Below, piece by piece: positions 1 to 9,641 of a stretch of DNA of 64,000 nt (its first letter is position 1; each line of letters starts with the position of its first letter). Under the pieces are notes generated by a model. It saw only the letters and a program-made list of their open reading frames with translations, searched no databases and was not told the origin of the DNA. The position numbers and the translations under genes are program-made. The DNA comes from Streptomyces formicae (GTDB lineage: Bacteria; Actinomycetota; Actinomycetes; Streptomycetales; Streptomycetaceae): assembly GCF_002556545.1 (NCBI RefSeq), contig NZ_CP022685.1, positions 248,001 to 312,000 of the forward strand, given 5' to 3'.

Positions 1-608
<608 letters not shown>

Positions 609-630
609 TCCGTCAGGCGGCGACGCGTCC

Positions 631-652
631 GGCGGGGCCGGTCGGCTCCGCC
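631..652. terminator. Hairpin between convergent genes
   Basis: GGCGGGGCC, loop GGTC, GGCTCCGCC: a 9-bp stem with one G-U pair in the 54-bp gap between the cholesterol oxidase end and the convergent lipase end. It is a GC-rich hairpin without a U-tract, as is common for Streptomyces terminators. Confidence 0.5.
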
Positions 653-662
653 GGTCATCGGG

Positions 663-1355
663 TCACCCGGCGAGGAAGCCGCGCACCCCTTGGGACACCC
701 CGTCGTCGGAGAGCAGCTCGTTGTGGGCCAGGCACCCCGCCGCGTGGTTCCGGGCGCCGCCCAGCGGGACGCTGTCGTCCGGGTTGATCACCTCGTCGCA
801 GTTCGACCACCACGTCGCGTACGCCACCGTGCCCGGCGTCTCGTCCCCCTCCGCGAGCTTCTTCACCACGTACGATCCGGGCGTCATGTCACGGCAGGCC
901 TGCGACCACAGCGCGCAGGCCCAGGCGGTGGCGGTGCCGTGGTTCGGTCCGGCGAGCGAGACCCAGTGGTCGACCTCGGCGGCGCCGCCGCCGAACTTCA
1001 CGTACCACCGCGTGACGAGGCTGCCGAACGAGTGCGCCACGAGGTCGACGCGATCGGCACCCGTGCGGGCCCGCACCTGCGCGACGTAGTCGGCGAGCCT
1101 GCCGGAGAGCGTCTCGTTCACGGACTGGCTGGTGTCGTAGCCCCAGGAGTACAGCTCGTCGTCGGTGTATCCCGACGCCTTCAGCTCGTCGCGCAGCGAT
1201 CCCCAGACGCCAGGGTCGGCGTTGTAGCCGTGGACGAACACGACCGGCGTGTGCGCCGCGCCCGCCGATGCCGAGGCCGGGGCCGATGTCACCGCCGCGG
1301 CGGACGCCAACAGTGCGGCGATCAAGAGGACGAGCCCACGGGCTCGCTTGGCCAT
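663..1355 (-). CDS. Secreted lipase/esterase, alpha/beta hydrolase
   Basis: An extracellular serine hydrolase of the triacylglycerol lipase/acetyltransferase type. The chosen start (MAKRARG) gives a typical signal peptide: basic MAKRAR, hydrophobic LVLLIAALLASAAAV, then an Ala-rich cleavage zone. It has GGGAGG about 10 bases upstream; an in-frame ATG 14 codons earlier lacks such support. The mature part shows VVFVHGYN (oxyanion region), the nucleophile elbow AHSFGS with catalytic Ser, an acidic region INPDDSVPL and a late His (AAGCLAHNELL). Length about 230 residues fits small lipases of the LipA/EstA class. It faces the cholesterol oxidase gene and probably also acts on lipids outside the cell; the substrate is not determinable. 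Confidence 0.8.
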   Translation of the reverse strand: MAKRARGLVLLIAALLASAAAVTSAPASASAGAAHTPVVFVHGYNADPGVWGSLRDELKASGYTDDELYSWGYDTSQSVNETLSGRLADYVAQVRARTGADRVDLVAHSFGSLVTRWYVKFGGGAAEVDHWVSLAGPNHGTATAWACALWSQACRDMTPGSYVVKKLAEGDETPGTVAYATWWSNCDEVINPDDSVPLGGARNHAAGCLAHNELLSDDGVSQGVRGFLAG

Positions 1356-1452
1356 CGACACGGTGCCTCCCACGGCGCGAGATTCATGGCTACGCACGAG
1401 TACGGGAGGATTGTGGGGCCGACAGGGCGAGTTGACCAGAGAGAGGAGCCGC

Positions 1453-1992
1453 TCAGTCGCGCAGGGCGAGGCCGCGCCGCTCCAGTTCCTCCGACAGGAT
1501 CCGCACCGCCTTCGGGCCGACGCCGTGCAGGGCGAGGAGTTCGGCCCCTGTGCGTTCCGTGAGCGCGGACAGCGTGGTCAGTCCCGCGCCGAGCAGGGCC
1601 CGTGTCGCGGGCTTTCCGATGCCCGGCGGCAGATCGCTCCGCGGACCGCCGGCTCCCGCGTCCGCCGCGTCGAGCTCCGCCACGAGGCGACGCGGGGCGC
1701 GGTCGGCCCAGGCCGCCCTGGCCAGGGCGTTGAGGTCCTTGCCGCCGATGTCGGCCAGCGGCACGCGGAAGCCGGTCACCGTGTCGCCGCGGAGCAGCCG
1801 CTCCCCCGTCAGGTGCGCCGCCGCGGCGGACTCGGCCGCCGCTTCCGCCAGCCTCAGCCGTACGACGCCGTCCTTCGTCAGGGACGCGAACCGCTTGCCG
1901 CGCACGGTGAAGAAGACCTCGCCGTCCCGGATCCCCTCTTCGGTCTCCGGGAGGGCGAGCGCGGCCTTGCGGAGTTGGTTCGGTGTGGTCAC
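1453..1992 (-). CDS. MmcQ/YjbR-like protein with helix-hairpin-helix tail
   Basis: About 179 residues starting at GTG. Residues 1-110 look like the MmcQ/YjbR fold (ALPETEEG near the N-terminus, VFFTVRGKRFASL, and RAAWADRAPRRLV near the end), a small single-domain DNA-binding-like family of unclear role. Residues 120-170 add a helix-hairpin-helix segment (LPPGIGKPATRALLGAGL and LLALHGVGPKAVRIL), like the DNA-binding tails of RNA polymerase alpha or DisA. No strong ribosome-binding site is visible. The fusion suggests a nucleic-acid-binding protein, but no biochemical role is known to me. It lies 31 bp past the start of the FG-GAP gene's 3' end and is read in the same direction. Confidence 0.7.
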   Translation of the reverse strand: MTTPNQLRKAALALPETEEGIRDGEVFFTVRGKRFASLTKDGVVRLRLAEAAAESAAAAHLTGERLLRGDTVTGFRVPLADIGGKDLNALARAAWADRAPRRLVAELDAADAGAGGPRSDLPPGIGKPATRALLGAGLTTLSALTERTGAELLALHGVGPKAVRILSEELERRGLALRD

Positions 1993-2023
1993 GCGGTCAG
2001 TGTTCCAGCTCCGCGGGCACGGA

Positions 2024-3553
2024 TCAGCGCAGCGCGCTGCCGAAGAGCGCGGCGACGTCCGGGGCCCCGAGGTCCTTGGGCGCCATGGCCACGGAGTTCG
2101 TGGCGGTCAGACCCGTGGCCGTGCCGGGCAGGGACCAGAGGGCACCGATGTCGGCGTTCTCGTGGGCGGCGGAGGCCGCGAGGTCACGGTGGCCGTCGCC
2201 GTTGACGTCGAGCAGCGCCGTGGCCTCGCCGAACCGGTCGCCGCTCTCGGCGGCACCGGGAACGCCCGCGGTGTCCTGGTGGAAGGCCTGCGCGCCGGTG
2301 CCGGTCACGCCGGAGGCGCTGCCGCGGACGAGGACGACCGAGCCCGCGTCGGCGAGGTCGCGCACGTCCTCGCCGGGGGTGCCGAGCGCGACGTCGGCGT
2401 AGCCGTCGCCGTCGACGTCGCCCACCGCGACAGAGGCGCCGAACTCGTCGCCCTCCTCCTCGGCGCCGGGCACGCCGGGCAGGTCCTGGTCGAAGGACTG
2501 GGTGTCCGTCTTGAGGCCGTCCTTCGAGCCGAACGCGACCTGGGCCTTGGCGTCGTCGTTGCTGGTGCCCGCCACCAGGTCGTCGTAGTGGTCGCCGTTG
2601 ATGTCGCCGATCGCGAGCGCGCCCTCGTAGCCGGGCGCCCACTGCCGCTTGAAGCCGTCGGGGCTGCCGTACAGGACGCTGTTCTGCCACTGGCCGTCGC
2701 CGTTGTACTGGTTGACGGCGATGTCGGAGCGGCCGTCGCCGTTGAGGTCGCCGACGGCCTGCGGCACGACCGGGCCCATCACCGACTGCGGTCCGTCGAC
2801 GCAGGTCTGGGGGCGGTCCGCGCAGCCGAGGTCGGGGCGCTCGTCGGTCTCGTAGCTCCACCACTGCGACTTCTCCATGAAGTCGCGCGTGCCCGCGGGG
2901 GTGCCGGTGCGGGCGATGGGGCCCTTCCAGAGGCGGGCGTTCTGGCCCTCGGGGTCGTCGCCGTGGGAGCCCTGCTTGCCGAAGAGCGCCAGGTCGGTCT
3001 TGCCGTCGCCGTCGAAGTCCCCTGCCTGCGGGGCGAATCCGAAGGTGTCTATCTTCGTGCCGCCGGTGAGGCCGGACGCGGAGCCCCACAGGATCACGGC
3101 GCCCGCGTCGGCGCCGTTGCCGTCGTATCCGTCGCCGTCGGCGCCGATGACGAGGTCGGTGTAGCCGTCGCCGTCCAGGTCGCCCTTGGTGAAGGACTTG
3201 CCGAACTCCTGCTTGGCGGCGGCCGCGCCGGGCACGCCCGCGGTCGACCGGCTGACGATCTGCTTGGCGGCGGGCTTCAGGCCGTCCTTGGACCCGTACG
3301 TCACCGCGACGTACCCGGCCTTCTTCTGGCCGGAAATCGTGCCGCCGGGGGCGCCGACGACGAGGTCGGCGTAACCGTCGCCGTTGAAGTCGTCGGACGC
3401 CTTGGCGGCGGCCGCGGCGCTGCCGCCCTGCGCCGCGGGGGTGGCGGCCCGGGCCTGGTCGATCCCGAGCGACCAGATCGTGAGTCCGCCCGCCAGCAGG
3501 GAGGCTGCGATCAGGGGCGTGGTGAGACGGGCGCTGCGAGGTGCTCGCGACAT
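2024..3553 (-). CDS. Secreted FG-GAP (integrin alpha-like) repeat protein
   Basis: An extracellular beta-propeller of FG-GAP/VCBS repeats with repeated calcium-loop motifs such as DFNGDGYADLVVG, DLDGDGYTDLVIG, DFDGDGKTDLAL, DLNGDGRSDIAV and DVDGDGYADVALG. The start MSRAPRS is preceded by AAGGGA and followed by a signal sequence (LTTPLIAASLLAGGLTIWSLG). At least seven blades can be seen over about 510 residues. These proteins are common in Streptomyces and may mediate adhesion or stabilise the cell surface; there is no catalytic motif, so no enzymatic function is claimed. Confidence 0.88.
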   Translation of the reverse strand: MSRAPRSARLTTPLIAASLLAGGLTIWSLGIDQARAATPAAQGGSAAAAAKASDDFNGDGYADLVVGAPGGTISGQKKAGYVAVTYGSKDGLKPAAKQIVSRSTAGVPGAAAAKQEFGKSFTKGDLDGDGYTDLVIGADGDGYDGNGADAGAVILWGSASGLTGGTKIDTFGFAPQAGDFDGDGKTDLALFGKQGSHGDDPEGQNARLWKGPIARTGTPAGTRDFMEKSQWWSYETDERPDLGCADRPQTCVDGPQSVMGPVVPQAVGDLNGDGRSDIAVNQYNGDGQWQNSVLYGSPDGFKRQWAPGYEGALAIGDINGDHYDDLVAGTSNDDAKAQVAFGSKDGLKTDTQSFDQDLPGVPGAEEEGDEFGASVAVGDVDGDGYADVALGTPGEDVRDLADAGSVVLVRGSASGVTGTGAQAFHQDTAGVPGAAESGDRFGEATALLDVNGDGHRDLAASAAHENADIGALWSLPGTATGLTATNSVAMAPKDLGAPDVAALFGSALR

Positions 3554-3653
3554 GTGGCTTCCCTTGGTTCCTGTGGCTCTTGTGTCATCTGTCGGTCGGC
3601 CGGTCCTCGGGGAGGGATCCACGCTCCGGCGCTCTCCCCATCCCCCCGGATGC

Positions 3654-3673
3654 CCGGCGGAGTTCACCGCCGG
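3654..3673. terminator. Candidate terminator after the esterase gene
   Basis: CCGGCGG-AGTTCA-CCGCCGG, a perfect 7-bp stem with a 6-base loop, about 87 bases downstream of the esterase stop and upstream of the FG-GAP gene. No U-tract. Confidence 0.45.
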
Positions 3674-3759
3674 TTCACTCCGACTGCCCGCAACGACGCA
3701 CCACATGCCCCGATGGTTGCACTACACCGCTACTTTCACGCCCCGTTCGGCGCGCCCGC

Positions 3760-4746
3760 TCACGCGGGGCGCAGCCGCCCGATGATGCCGTCGAGGTCCC
3801 GCCGGAAGAGGTGTTCGCGGACGAAGTGGCCGCCCGGCTCCTCGTACCACTCGTGCGGGATGCCCGCGTTGCCGAGCAGGCCGCGGAACTCCCGCTGCCC
3901 CGCGAGCACTTGGGTCTCGTTGGCCGTGTCGAACCAATTGATCGGGTCGGGACTGGTGCCCGCGACGAGGAAGATCCGCTTGTTGCGGTAGCTCTCGATG
4001 CGCTGGACCGGGTTGTCGGCGTTGACGCGGGCCTCGTCCCACGGCACTCCGTAGACCGTTCCGCCGCCCAGGTCCAGGGCGGCGGACGTGGCGTTGGCCC
4101 AGTGGGTGACCAGTCCTCCGTCGCGCCGCATGCTCGCGGGTCCCGAGTGGGCGCTGACCGAGGCGAAGTGGCCGTAGTACTTGGCCGCGTACTTCAGCGC
4201 GCCGAAGCCACCCATCGAGAATCCGGAGACGGCGCGGCCGTCGTAGTCGGCGTACGCGCGGAAGTTCGCCTCCACCCAGCGCAGGAGCTGCTCGATGTGG
4301 AAGGTCTCCCAGTCGCGGCGTCCGACGTTGGAGGTGACCGCGTTGGAGTACCAGCCCGCGTGCCCGCCGTCGGGCATCACGACGATGATCGGCTTGCCCT
4401 CGGTCCAGGCACGGATGCCGAGCCGGTCGAAGGTGATGAAGTCCTGGTCGGTGCCGCCGCCGTGGAAGAGGTAGAGGACCGGATAGGTGCGCCCGCTGGT
4501 GTGGTAGCCGTCGGGGAGCAGGACGTTGACGCCGGGGTTCCAGCCGATCGCGCCGGTCGCGAACCGGTAGTACCACATGCGGGGATCGTTCTCGTTGCGG
4601 TCCACGATCCGCAGGCCGAAGCCGTCGTCGGCCGCGCGGGCCGACGAGGCGGCGGCGACGACGCCCGCGCCGCCGACGGCGAGCGCGGCGGAGAGCCCGC
4701 CGACGGCTCGTAGGACACCTCTGCGTGTGGGGGGTTGCTCGCTCAA
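3760..4746 (-). CDS. Tat-exported esterase (esterase D / mycolyltransferase-like fold)
   Basis: A secreted alpha/beta hydrolase of the PF00756 type (feruloyl/acetyl-xylan esterase, esterase D). I chose a TTG start with GGAGG six bases upstream; it places PTRRGVLRAVGG, a twin-arginine signal, at the N-terminus followed by a hydrophobic Ala-rich stretch. A longer version beginning 45 codons earlier would bury this signal. Motifs: LYLFHGGGTDQDF (oxyanion loop), VVMPDGG, nucleophile SGFSMGGFGAL with catalytic Ser, and the terminal catalytic His in EEPGGHFVREH. About 328 residues. Likely acts on esterified plant polysaccharide or other extracellular esters; the substrate is not resolved. Confidence 0.82.
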   Translation of the reverse strand: MSEQPPTRRGVLRAVGGLSAALAVGGAGVVAAASSARAADDGFGLRIVDRNENDPRMWYYRFATGAIGWNPGVNVLLPDGYHTSGRTYPVLYLFHGGGTDQDFITFDRLGIRAWTEGKPIIVVMPDGGHAGWYSNAVTSNVGRRDWETFHIEQLLRWVEANFRAYADYDGRAVSGFSMGGFGALKYAAKYYGHFASVSAHSGPASMRRDGGLVTHWANATSAALDLGGGTVYGVPWDEARVNADNPVQRIESYRNKRIFLVAGTSPDPINWFDTANETQVLAGQREFRGLLGNAGIPHEWYEEPGGHFVREHLFRRDLDGIIGRLRPA

Positions 4747-4948
4747 CGTGACCTCCGGGTCGGGCGTAGGGGCTACGCCTCGGGGACTGATCGGTCGGTG
4801 CGGAACGGACGCTCCGGGGCCCGGCGGGTGATCTCCGGTCGGAGCGGCCGCGATCACACAGCATCCGTCGTACGGTGTCAATCCCCGCGGCCGCCGAACG
4901 GCTCGAAATCCGTTGGGCCGCCCGGCCAGCCTCCGGCATGATCGACTC

Positions 4949-5512
4949 GTGGAGACCTACCTGGAGACCGAGCGCCTGGCGCTGCGCCGCTTCACCGCCG
5001 ATGACGCGGACCTGCTGATCGAACTGGACAGTGACCCGGCGGTGATGCGCTACCTGAGCGGCGGCGAGCCGACCGCTCCTGAGATCATCCGCGAGCTCCA
5101 TCTGCCGCGGATCCTCGCCGGATACGAGAAGTGGGGCGGCGACCTCGGGCTCTTCGCCGCCCACGAGAGGACCGGTGGCACGTTCATCGGCTGGTTCCTC
5201 CTGCGCCCCGAGGCGGAGGGCCCCCTGGACGAGGTCGAACTGGGCTATCGGCTGCGGCGGGCGGCTTGGGGCAAGGGGTACGCCACCGAGGGCTCACGGG
5301 CCTTGCTGGGCAAGGCGTTCTCGGAGCTCGGTGTGCGCGTGGTCTGGGCGGAGACGATGTCGGTGAACCACGGTTCGCGCACCGTCATGGAGAAGCTCGG
5401 GATGACGCTCGCGGGCACCCTCCCCACTCCCCCGGACATGGCGACGGTCGAGGGCGCCGAGCTCGGAGGCGTACGGTACGAGATCGCCAAGGAGCGGTGG
5501 GAGCGGCGGTAG
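4949..5512 (+). CDS. GNAT-family N-acetyltransferase (RimJ/RimL-like)
   Basis: About 187 residues of the Acetyltransf_3 type. The conserved beginning (VETYLETERLALRRFTADD) matches family N-termini (LxTERLxLRxxxxxD), so I prefer the GTG at 4949 over an in-frame ATG 36 bases upstream that only adds unconserved residues. The acetyl-CoA loop is seen in RRAAWGKGYATEG and the later VWAETMSVNHGSRTVMEKLGM, the usual asparagine-containing beta-bulge segment. The substrate may be a ribosomal protein N-terminus, an antibiotic or a small amine; the sequence does not decide. It is divergent from the esterase gene. Confidence 0.82.
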   Translation: METYLETERLALRRFTADDADLLIELDSDPAVMRYLSGGEPTAPEIIRELHLPRILAGYEKWGGDLGLFAAHERTGGTFIGWFLLRPEAEGPLDEVELGYRLRRAAWGKGYATEGSRALLGKAFSELGVRVVWAETMSVNHGSRTVMEKLGMTLAGTLPTPPDMATVEGAELGGVRYEIAKERWERR

Positions 5513-5649
5513 TCGCCGCGCGGCCGGGGTCGCGCGGCGACTTGTGGCCGAAATAGTTTTCGACGCGCCGATGAGTTCTCCTGGACCGGGCGGTCCTACC
5601 TTTGACGCCAACACGGCATCACTGGTACCACCGGCACAGGAGGAAGCAC

Positions 5650-6297
5650 GTGGCTCAGCTGCTGCGAGTACAGAACTTCACCGTCTCGCGGGACGGTTTC
5701 GGCGCGGGCGAGCACCAGAGTCTGGAGAGGCCCTTCGGGCACGTCGATCCCGGTGGCATGTTCACCTGGGCCGGGGCCACGGCCAGCTGGCCCAACCGGA
5801 CGGATCCGGGCGGCAGCCGCGGGCTCGACGACTACTTCACGCGGGACTTCACCCACAACATCGGCGCCGAGATCATGGGCAGGAACAAGTTCAGCCCCCA
5901 GCGCGGCCCTTGGCAGGACCACGAGTGGCAGGGCTGGTGGGGCGACGAACCGCCGTTCCACACGCCGGTGTTCGTGATGACGCACCACCCGCGCCCCTCG
6001 TTCACCTTGTCCGACACCACGTTCCACTTCGTCGACGACGAACCGGCCAAGGTCCTCGACCGGGCGCGCGAGGCCGCGCAGGGCAAGGACGTCCGGCTCG
6101 GCGGCGGCGCCACCGTCATCCGGGAGTTCCTCGATGCCGATCTGGTCGACACCCTGCATGTGGCGGTCTACCCCTCGCTGGAGGTCGGCTCGGGATCGCG
6201 CCTGTGGGAGTCGCCCGACGAGTTGCTCGACCGGTTCCACCTGGACGTCGTGCCCAGTCCCAGCGGAGTGACCCACCACGTGTTCTGGCGCAAGTGA
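5650..6297 (+). CDS. Dihydrofolate reductase-family protein (RibD C-terminal fold)
   Basis: A stand-alone RibD_C/DHFR-fold reductase of about 215 residues. The GTG start has AGGAGG six bases upstream. The N-terminal strand LLRVQNFTVSRDGF resembles the SxDG opening of this group, FVMTHHPRPSF corresponds to the NADPH-contacting strand, and KDVRLGGGATVIREFLDADLVD is the glycine-rich cofactor loop and following helix. These proteins are presumed NADPH-dependent reductases of unknown substrate. The gene stands alone with its own promoter region (5513-5649), which holds the short inverted repeat GGACC-GGGC-GGTCC at 5583-5596, and it ends at a strong hairpin. Confidence 0.8.
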   Translation: MAQLLRVQNFTVSRDGFGAGEHQSLERPFGHVDPGGMFTWAGATASWPNRTDPGGSRGLDDYFTRDFTHNIGAEIMGRNKFSPQRGPWQDHEWQGWWGDEPPFHTPVFVMTHHPRPSFTLSDTTFHFVDDEPAKVLDRAREAAQGKDVRLGGGATVIREFLDADLVDTLHVAVYPSLEVGSGSRLWESPDELLDRFHLDVVPSPSGVTHHVFWRK

Positions 6298-6303
6298 CGC
6301 GGG

Positions 6304-6329
6304 GACCCCGCCCGCCCGCGGGCGGGGTC
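6304..6329. terminator. Bidirectional terminator hairpin
   Basis: GACCCCGCCCGC and GCGGGCGGGGTC form a perfect 12-bp inverted repeat separated by two bases (10-11 pairs after allowing a loop), in the gap between the reductase gene and the convergent exporter gene. Confidence 0.72.
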
Positions 6330-6335
6330 GGTCCG

Positions 6336-7910
6336 TCATGAACTGCCGTGCCCGCTCGTCCCGCCGGGCGCGTGGGCCCGTGTCCGCGACGTGCCCGCGG
6401 GCGCGCCCTGTCGGGCCGGGAGCGGCCCCTCGTCACGCGGGCGCCGAGTCGACCACGCGACGAGCGCGGCGCCCGCGAGGCACAGGGCACCCGCGGTGAG
6501 GGCCAGCGTGTTGTGCCCGGTGGCGAAGGCCGCGTGCAGGGTGTGGTCGAGGCCGGGACGCAGGGCGTCGGGGGCGGCCGAGAGCAGGGCGTCGGCGCCG
6601 CCGCCGGAGAGGGTCCCCGCGGTGGCGGAGGCGTCGGTGACCTTTCCTTCGAGGGACCCGGTCATCGCCGAGACGGCCAGGGTGCCGAAGGCGGCGACCC
6701 CGAAGGCGTACCCGAGCTGTTCGAAGGTGCTGTAGGTGCCGCTCGCCATGCCCGCGCGCTCCGGAGGCACCGAGCCGAGCGCCAGGGAGGCAGCGACCTG
6801 GAAGACCAGGCCCATGCCGAACCCGCTCAGCGCCAGGCCGCCCACCAGGGCGGGCCAGCCCGATTCCGGGCCGAGGAACCCCTCCGCGCCCACGCCGAGC
6901 CCGGCGAGGAGCAGCCCGAGGGAGGCCCCCAGGCGGGGCGAGGGCGTGGGCAGCCACCGCCCGCACACCACCGCCACCAGCGCCGCGGCCACCGCGTGCG
7001 GCAGGACGACGAGGCCCGCCCCGATCGGCGAAAGGTGCCGCACGGACTGCAGCCACAGCGAGGTGTAGGGCAGGATCCCGTACACCGCGCCCTCGCCGAC
7101 CGAGATGGTGATCATCGCCGCGGTGAACGCGGGCCTGCGGAACATCGACAGGTCGAGCAGGGGATGCGCTCCTCGGCTCTGTACGCGGACGAAGACAGCG
7201 AACGCGGCAAGGGCGATGCCCAGCGGTACGAGCGTGGCGGCCGACGCCCACCCCTGGGTGTGCGCCTCGGTCACGGCGTAGACGAATCCGCCCGCGCCGA
7301 GCGCGAAGAGCAGCACCCCGGGAACGTCCAGGCGTCGTGCGGCGTCCCGCTTCCCCGGTGCGGAGCGCGGGATATGACGGAAGGTCAGTGCCAGCGCGAG
7401 CACCGTGACGGGCACGTTGACCAGGAAGATCCACCGCCAGTCGAGGGCCTGCGTGAGCAGACCGCCCAGGACCGGCCCCAGGGCGGAGGCGCTGGCGGCG
7501 ACCGAGGCCCACGCACCGAAGGCAAGGCCCAGTCGGCGGCCCTCGTACAGGGTGCTGATCAGGGACAGGGTGGTGGTGAACATCGCCGCGGCGCCGAGGC
7601 CCTGTACGACGCGGGAGCCGATGAGGACCGGCATGTTCGGTGACAGGGCGCAGGCCACCGACGCCACGGCGAAGACGATCAGGCCGCCGACGTACATCCG
7701 GCGTCTGCCGTGCAGATCGGCCAGCATTCCGGCGCCGAGCAGAGCGGCGGCCACCGCGAGCGCGTAGCCGTCGGCGACCCACTGCAGCTGGGACAGCGAC
7801 GAGCCGAGTGAATCCGACATGGCCGGCAGGGCGACCAGCACGATGGTGACGTCCACGAGCAGCATGAACGTGCCCAGACAGATGGCGACCAACGGCCCCC
7901 AGATACGCAT
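6336..7910 (-). CDS. MFS drug exporter, DHA2 (EmrB/QacA) type
   Basis: A 14-helix proton-driven exporter of about 524 residues. The start (MRIWGPLVAIC) is placed at the first helix; the upstream in-frame extension is arginine-rich and unconserved. Diagnostic segments: FMLLVDVTIVLVALPAM in helix 1 with the family Asp, LADLHGRRRMYVGG (motif A loop), and GPVLGGLL (motif C of antiporters), followed by WRWIFLVNVP. It is divergent from the adjacent Lrp-type gene, with 120 bp between the chosen starts, the usual arrangement for a regulator controlling an exporter. Substrates of this group are typically antibiotics or dyes; the specific one is unknown. Confidence 0.9.
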   Translation of the reverse strand: MRIWGPLVAICLGTFMLLVDVTIVLVALPAMSDSLGSSLSQLQWVADGYALAVAAALLGAGMLADLHGRRRMYVGGLIVFAVASVACALSPNMPVLIGSRVVQGLGAAAMFTTTLSLISTLYEGRRLGLAFGAWASVAASASALGPVLGGLLTQALDWRWIFLVNVPVTVLALALTFRHIPRSAPGKRDAARRLDVPGVLLFALGAGGFVYAVTEAHTQGWASAATLVPLGIALAAFAVFVRVQSRGAHPLLDLSMFRRPAFTAAMITISVGEGAVYGILPYTSLWLQSVRHLSPIGAGLVVLPHAVAAALVAVVCGRWLPTPSPRLGASLGLLLAGLGVGAEGFLGPESGWPALVGGLALSGFGMGLVFQVAASLALGSVPPERAGMASGTYSTFEQLGYAFGVAAFGTLAVSAMTGSLEGKVTDASATAGTLSGGGADALLSAAPDALRPGLDHTLHAAFATGHNTLALTAGALCLAGAALVAWSTRRPRDEGPLPARQGAPAGTSRTRAHAPGGTSGHGSS

Positions 7911-8030
7911 GCTTTCCCACTCTCCGGCAGGGCTGACGAGGTGACCGCGCCACCATCGGGTCCGGGACCGCGTGGCCCCAAGCCATACCCTGGAGAGCGG
8001 CAGGATCCGGCATCGAACGGGCGGTACGCG

Positions 8031-8990
8031 GTGGATCACGACAGTCTCGACGAGCTTGACCAGCGCCTTCTCCAGGCACTCCAGCGGGACGGCCGGGCAC
8101 CCTTCAGCCGGATCGCGCGCGACCTGGGCGTCTCCGAACGCACCGTCGCCAGGCGCTATCAGCGAATGCGGCCCCGCGGACTGCGCATCGTCGGCCAGCC
8201 CGTGGTGTCCCGGCTCGGTCTAACCCGCTGGCTGCTGCGGGTGCACTGCACGCCGGACGCGGCGGGCACGATCGCCGACGCCCTCGCCCGCAGGCCCGAC
8301 ACCAGCTGGGTCACGCTCGCCTCCGGCGGCACCGAGCTGTACTGCGCGCTCAACGCCAGGACCGCCGACGAGCGCAACGCGCTGCTCCTCGACCGGCTCC
8401 CCCGCACCCCGCACGTCCTTTCGGTCAGCGCCCACTGCATGATGCGGATCTTCATCGGCGCCACCAGCACCTGGCACGCCACCCGGTTCCGGCCCCAGGA
8501 CGCGCCGCCCGCGGTGGATTCCGGCGCGGACGGCCACTCTCCGCTCTCCCTCGACGCCACCGACCGCGTCCTGTTCACCGAACTCGCCAAGGACGGCCGC
8601 GCCACCCTGCCCGAACTCGCCGCCGCCACTGGACGTTCGCCCTCCAGCGTCCAGCGCCACCTCGACCGGCTGCGCGGCGAGGGCGCGCTGGTCCTGGCCG
8701 TCGACTTCGACCCGCGGCTCCTCGGCTTCCACATGGGGACGCGGCTCTGGCTGAACGTGACGCCCAGACATCTGCGCACGGTCGGCGAGGCCCTCGCCAC
8801 GCATCCGCAGATCGCCTTCGCCGCCGCGATCACGGGCGCCTCCAACCTCGTCGCCAGCGGCATCTTCCGCGGGCCGGCCGATCTCTACGACTACATCGAC
8901 CGCCGCATCGGCAGGCTCCCCGGCATCCAGAGCATCGAGACGGCCCCGACGCTGCGCGAGGTCAAGCGCCTCGCGCCCGCCGTGCCGTAA
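8031..8990 (+). CDS. Lrp/AsnC-family regulator with two HTH-RAM units
   Basis: About 319 residues with a tandem architecture. The first unit has SLDELDQRLLQALQRDGR and a helix-turn-helix near IARDLGVSERTVARRYQRM; the second begins SLDATDRVLFTELAKDGR with HTH LAAATGRSPSSVQRHLDRL, followed by a ligand-binding RAM-like domain (IAFAAAITGASNLVASG). Double-length Lrp proteins are common in Streptomyces. I prefer the GTG at 8031 because the conserved domain starts at once; an in-frame GTG at 7941 would add 30 low-complexity residues. The position suggests control of the divergent DHA2 exporter and itself (inference). Confidence 0.83.
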   Translation: MDHDSLDELDQRLLQALQRDGRAPFSRIARDLGVSERTVARRYQRMRPRGLRIVGQPVVSRLGLTRWLLRVHCTPDAAGTIADALARRPDTSWVTLASGGTELYCALNARTADERNALLLDRLPRTPHVLSVSAHCMMRIFIGATSTWHATRFRPQDAPPAVDSGADGHSPLSLDATDRVLFTELAKDGRATLPELAAATGRSPSSVQRHLDRLRGEGALVLAVDFDPRLLGFHMGTRLWLNVTPRHLRTVGEALATHPQIAFAAAITGASNLVASGIFRGPADLYDYIDRRIGRLPGIQSIETAPTLREVKRLAPAVP

Positions 8991-9011
8991 GCCCTGGCCG
9001 TACGGGAAGCC

Positions 9012-9026
9012 GCGGACCTGGTCCGC
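9012..9026. terminator. Short inverted repeat between convergent genes
   Basis: GCGGACC-T-GGTCCGC, which can fold as a 6-bp stem with a 3-base loop, in the 52-bp gap between the Lrp gene and the convergent kinase gene. A weak terminator candidate. Confidence 0.35.
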
Positions 9027-9042
9027 ACGCGACCGACGGGCC

Positions 9043-9567
9043 TCAGCCGAGCGAAGGCCATCGGTCGGCGGCCCACTCCGGCCATCCGGGCCACCCCTGA
9101 GGCGGCCCGTCCGGCTCACCCCCGTCGAGCTCCGCGTCGTCGGGCTCCTCGAACAGCGCGCGCCAGCGGATCAGGTCCGCTTCCGAGACGGGGAAGGTCT
9201 CGCCGGGGGTGACCGCCTGGCGCCTGGCGATCCTCGCGCGCTGCGTCTCGTGGTCCACCGGCACGTACACGAGGTGGCAGGACGCGCCCTCGGACGCCAC
9301 GAGGCAGCGGATCGCGGACCGCTCGGCGCGGGTCCAGCACCCGAAGTCCAGGACCACGTTCGTGCCGATCCGCAGCGCCTCAAGGGCGAGCCGGAGCAGC
9401 CGCCCTTCGAGCACGTCCCGTTTCCCGTCCGCCTCCGGATCGTGGAACAGCGGGATCATCCACTCGTCGGGCGTCAGCCTCAACGCACGGTGCTCCTCGG
9501 CGAGTTGCCGGGCCCACGTGGTCTTTCCGGCCCCGGGCAGACCGACGGTCAGGAAGAGTGTGGTCAC
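9043..9567 (-). CDS. P-loop kinase-like ATP-binding protein
   Basis: About 174 residues beginning with a textbook Walker A: FLTVGLPGAGKTTWARQLA. VVLDFGCWTRAER matches the strand and Asp used by zeta-toxin, chloramphenicol-phosphotransferase and polynucleotide-kinase-like AAA_33 proteins, and VDHETQRARIARRQA is the lid arginine region. The acidic, tryptophan-rich tail (PPQGWPGWPEWAADRW) is variable. Likely a small-molecule or nucleotide kinase. No antitoxin gene lies beside it, so a toxin role is not supported. Confidence 0.78.
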   Translation of the reverse strand: MTTLFLTVGLPGAGKTTWARQLAEEHRALRLTPDEWMIPLFHDPEADGKRDVLEGRLLRLALEALRIGTNVVLDFGCWTRAERSAIRCLVASEGASCHLVYVPVDHETQRARIARRQAVTPGETFPVSEADLIRWRALFEEPDDAELDGGEPDGPPQGWPGWPEWAADRWPSLG

Positions 9568-9641
9568 GTCCCGATCATGGCACGCCGCCGTACCCCCTCC
9601 TCTAGGCTCACACCGGAACCGACTGCGACGAGAGGTGCACC

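Noticed and set aside
9043..9567. Zeta-toxin/antitoxin module
   Set aside because: The P-loop fold is similar, but there is no small antitoxin gene beside it and the flanking genes are unrelated.
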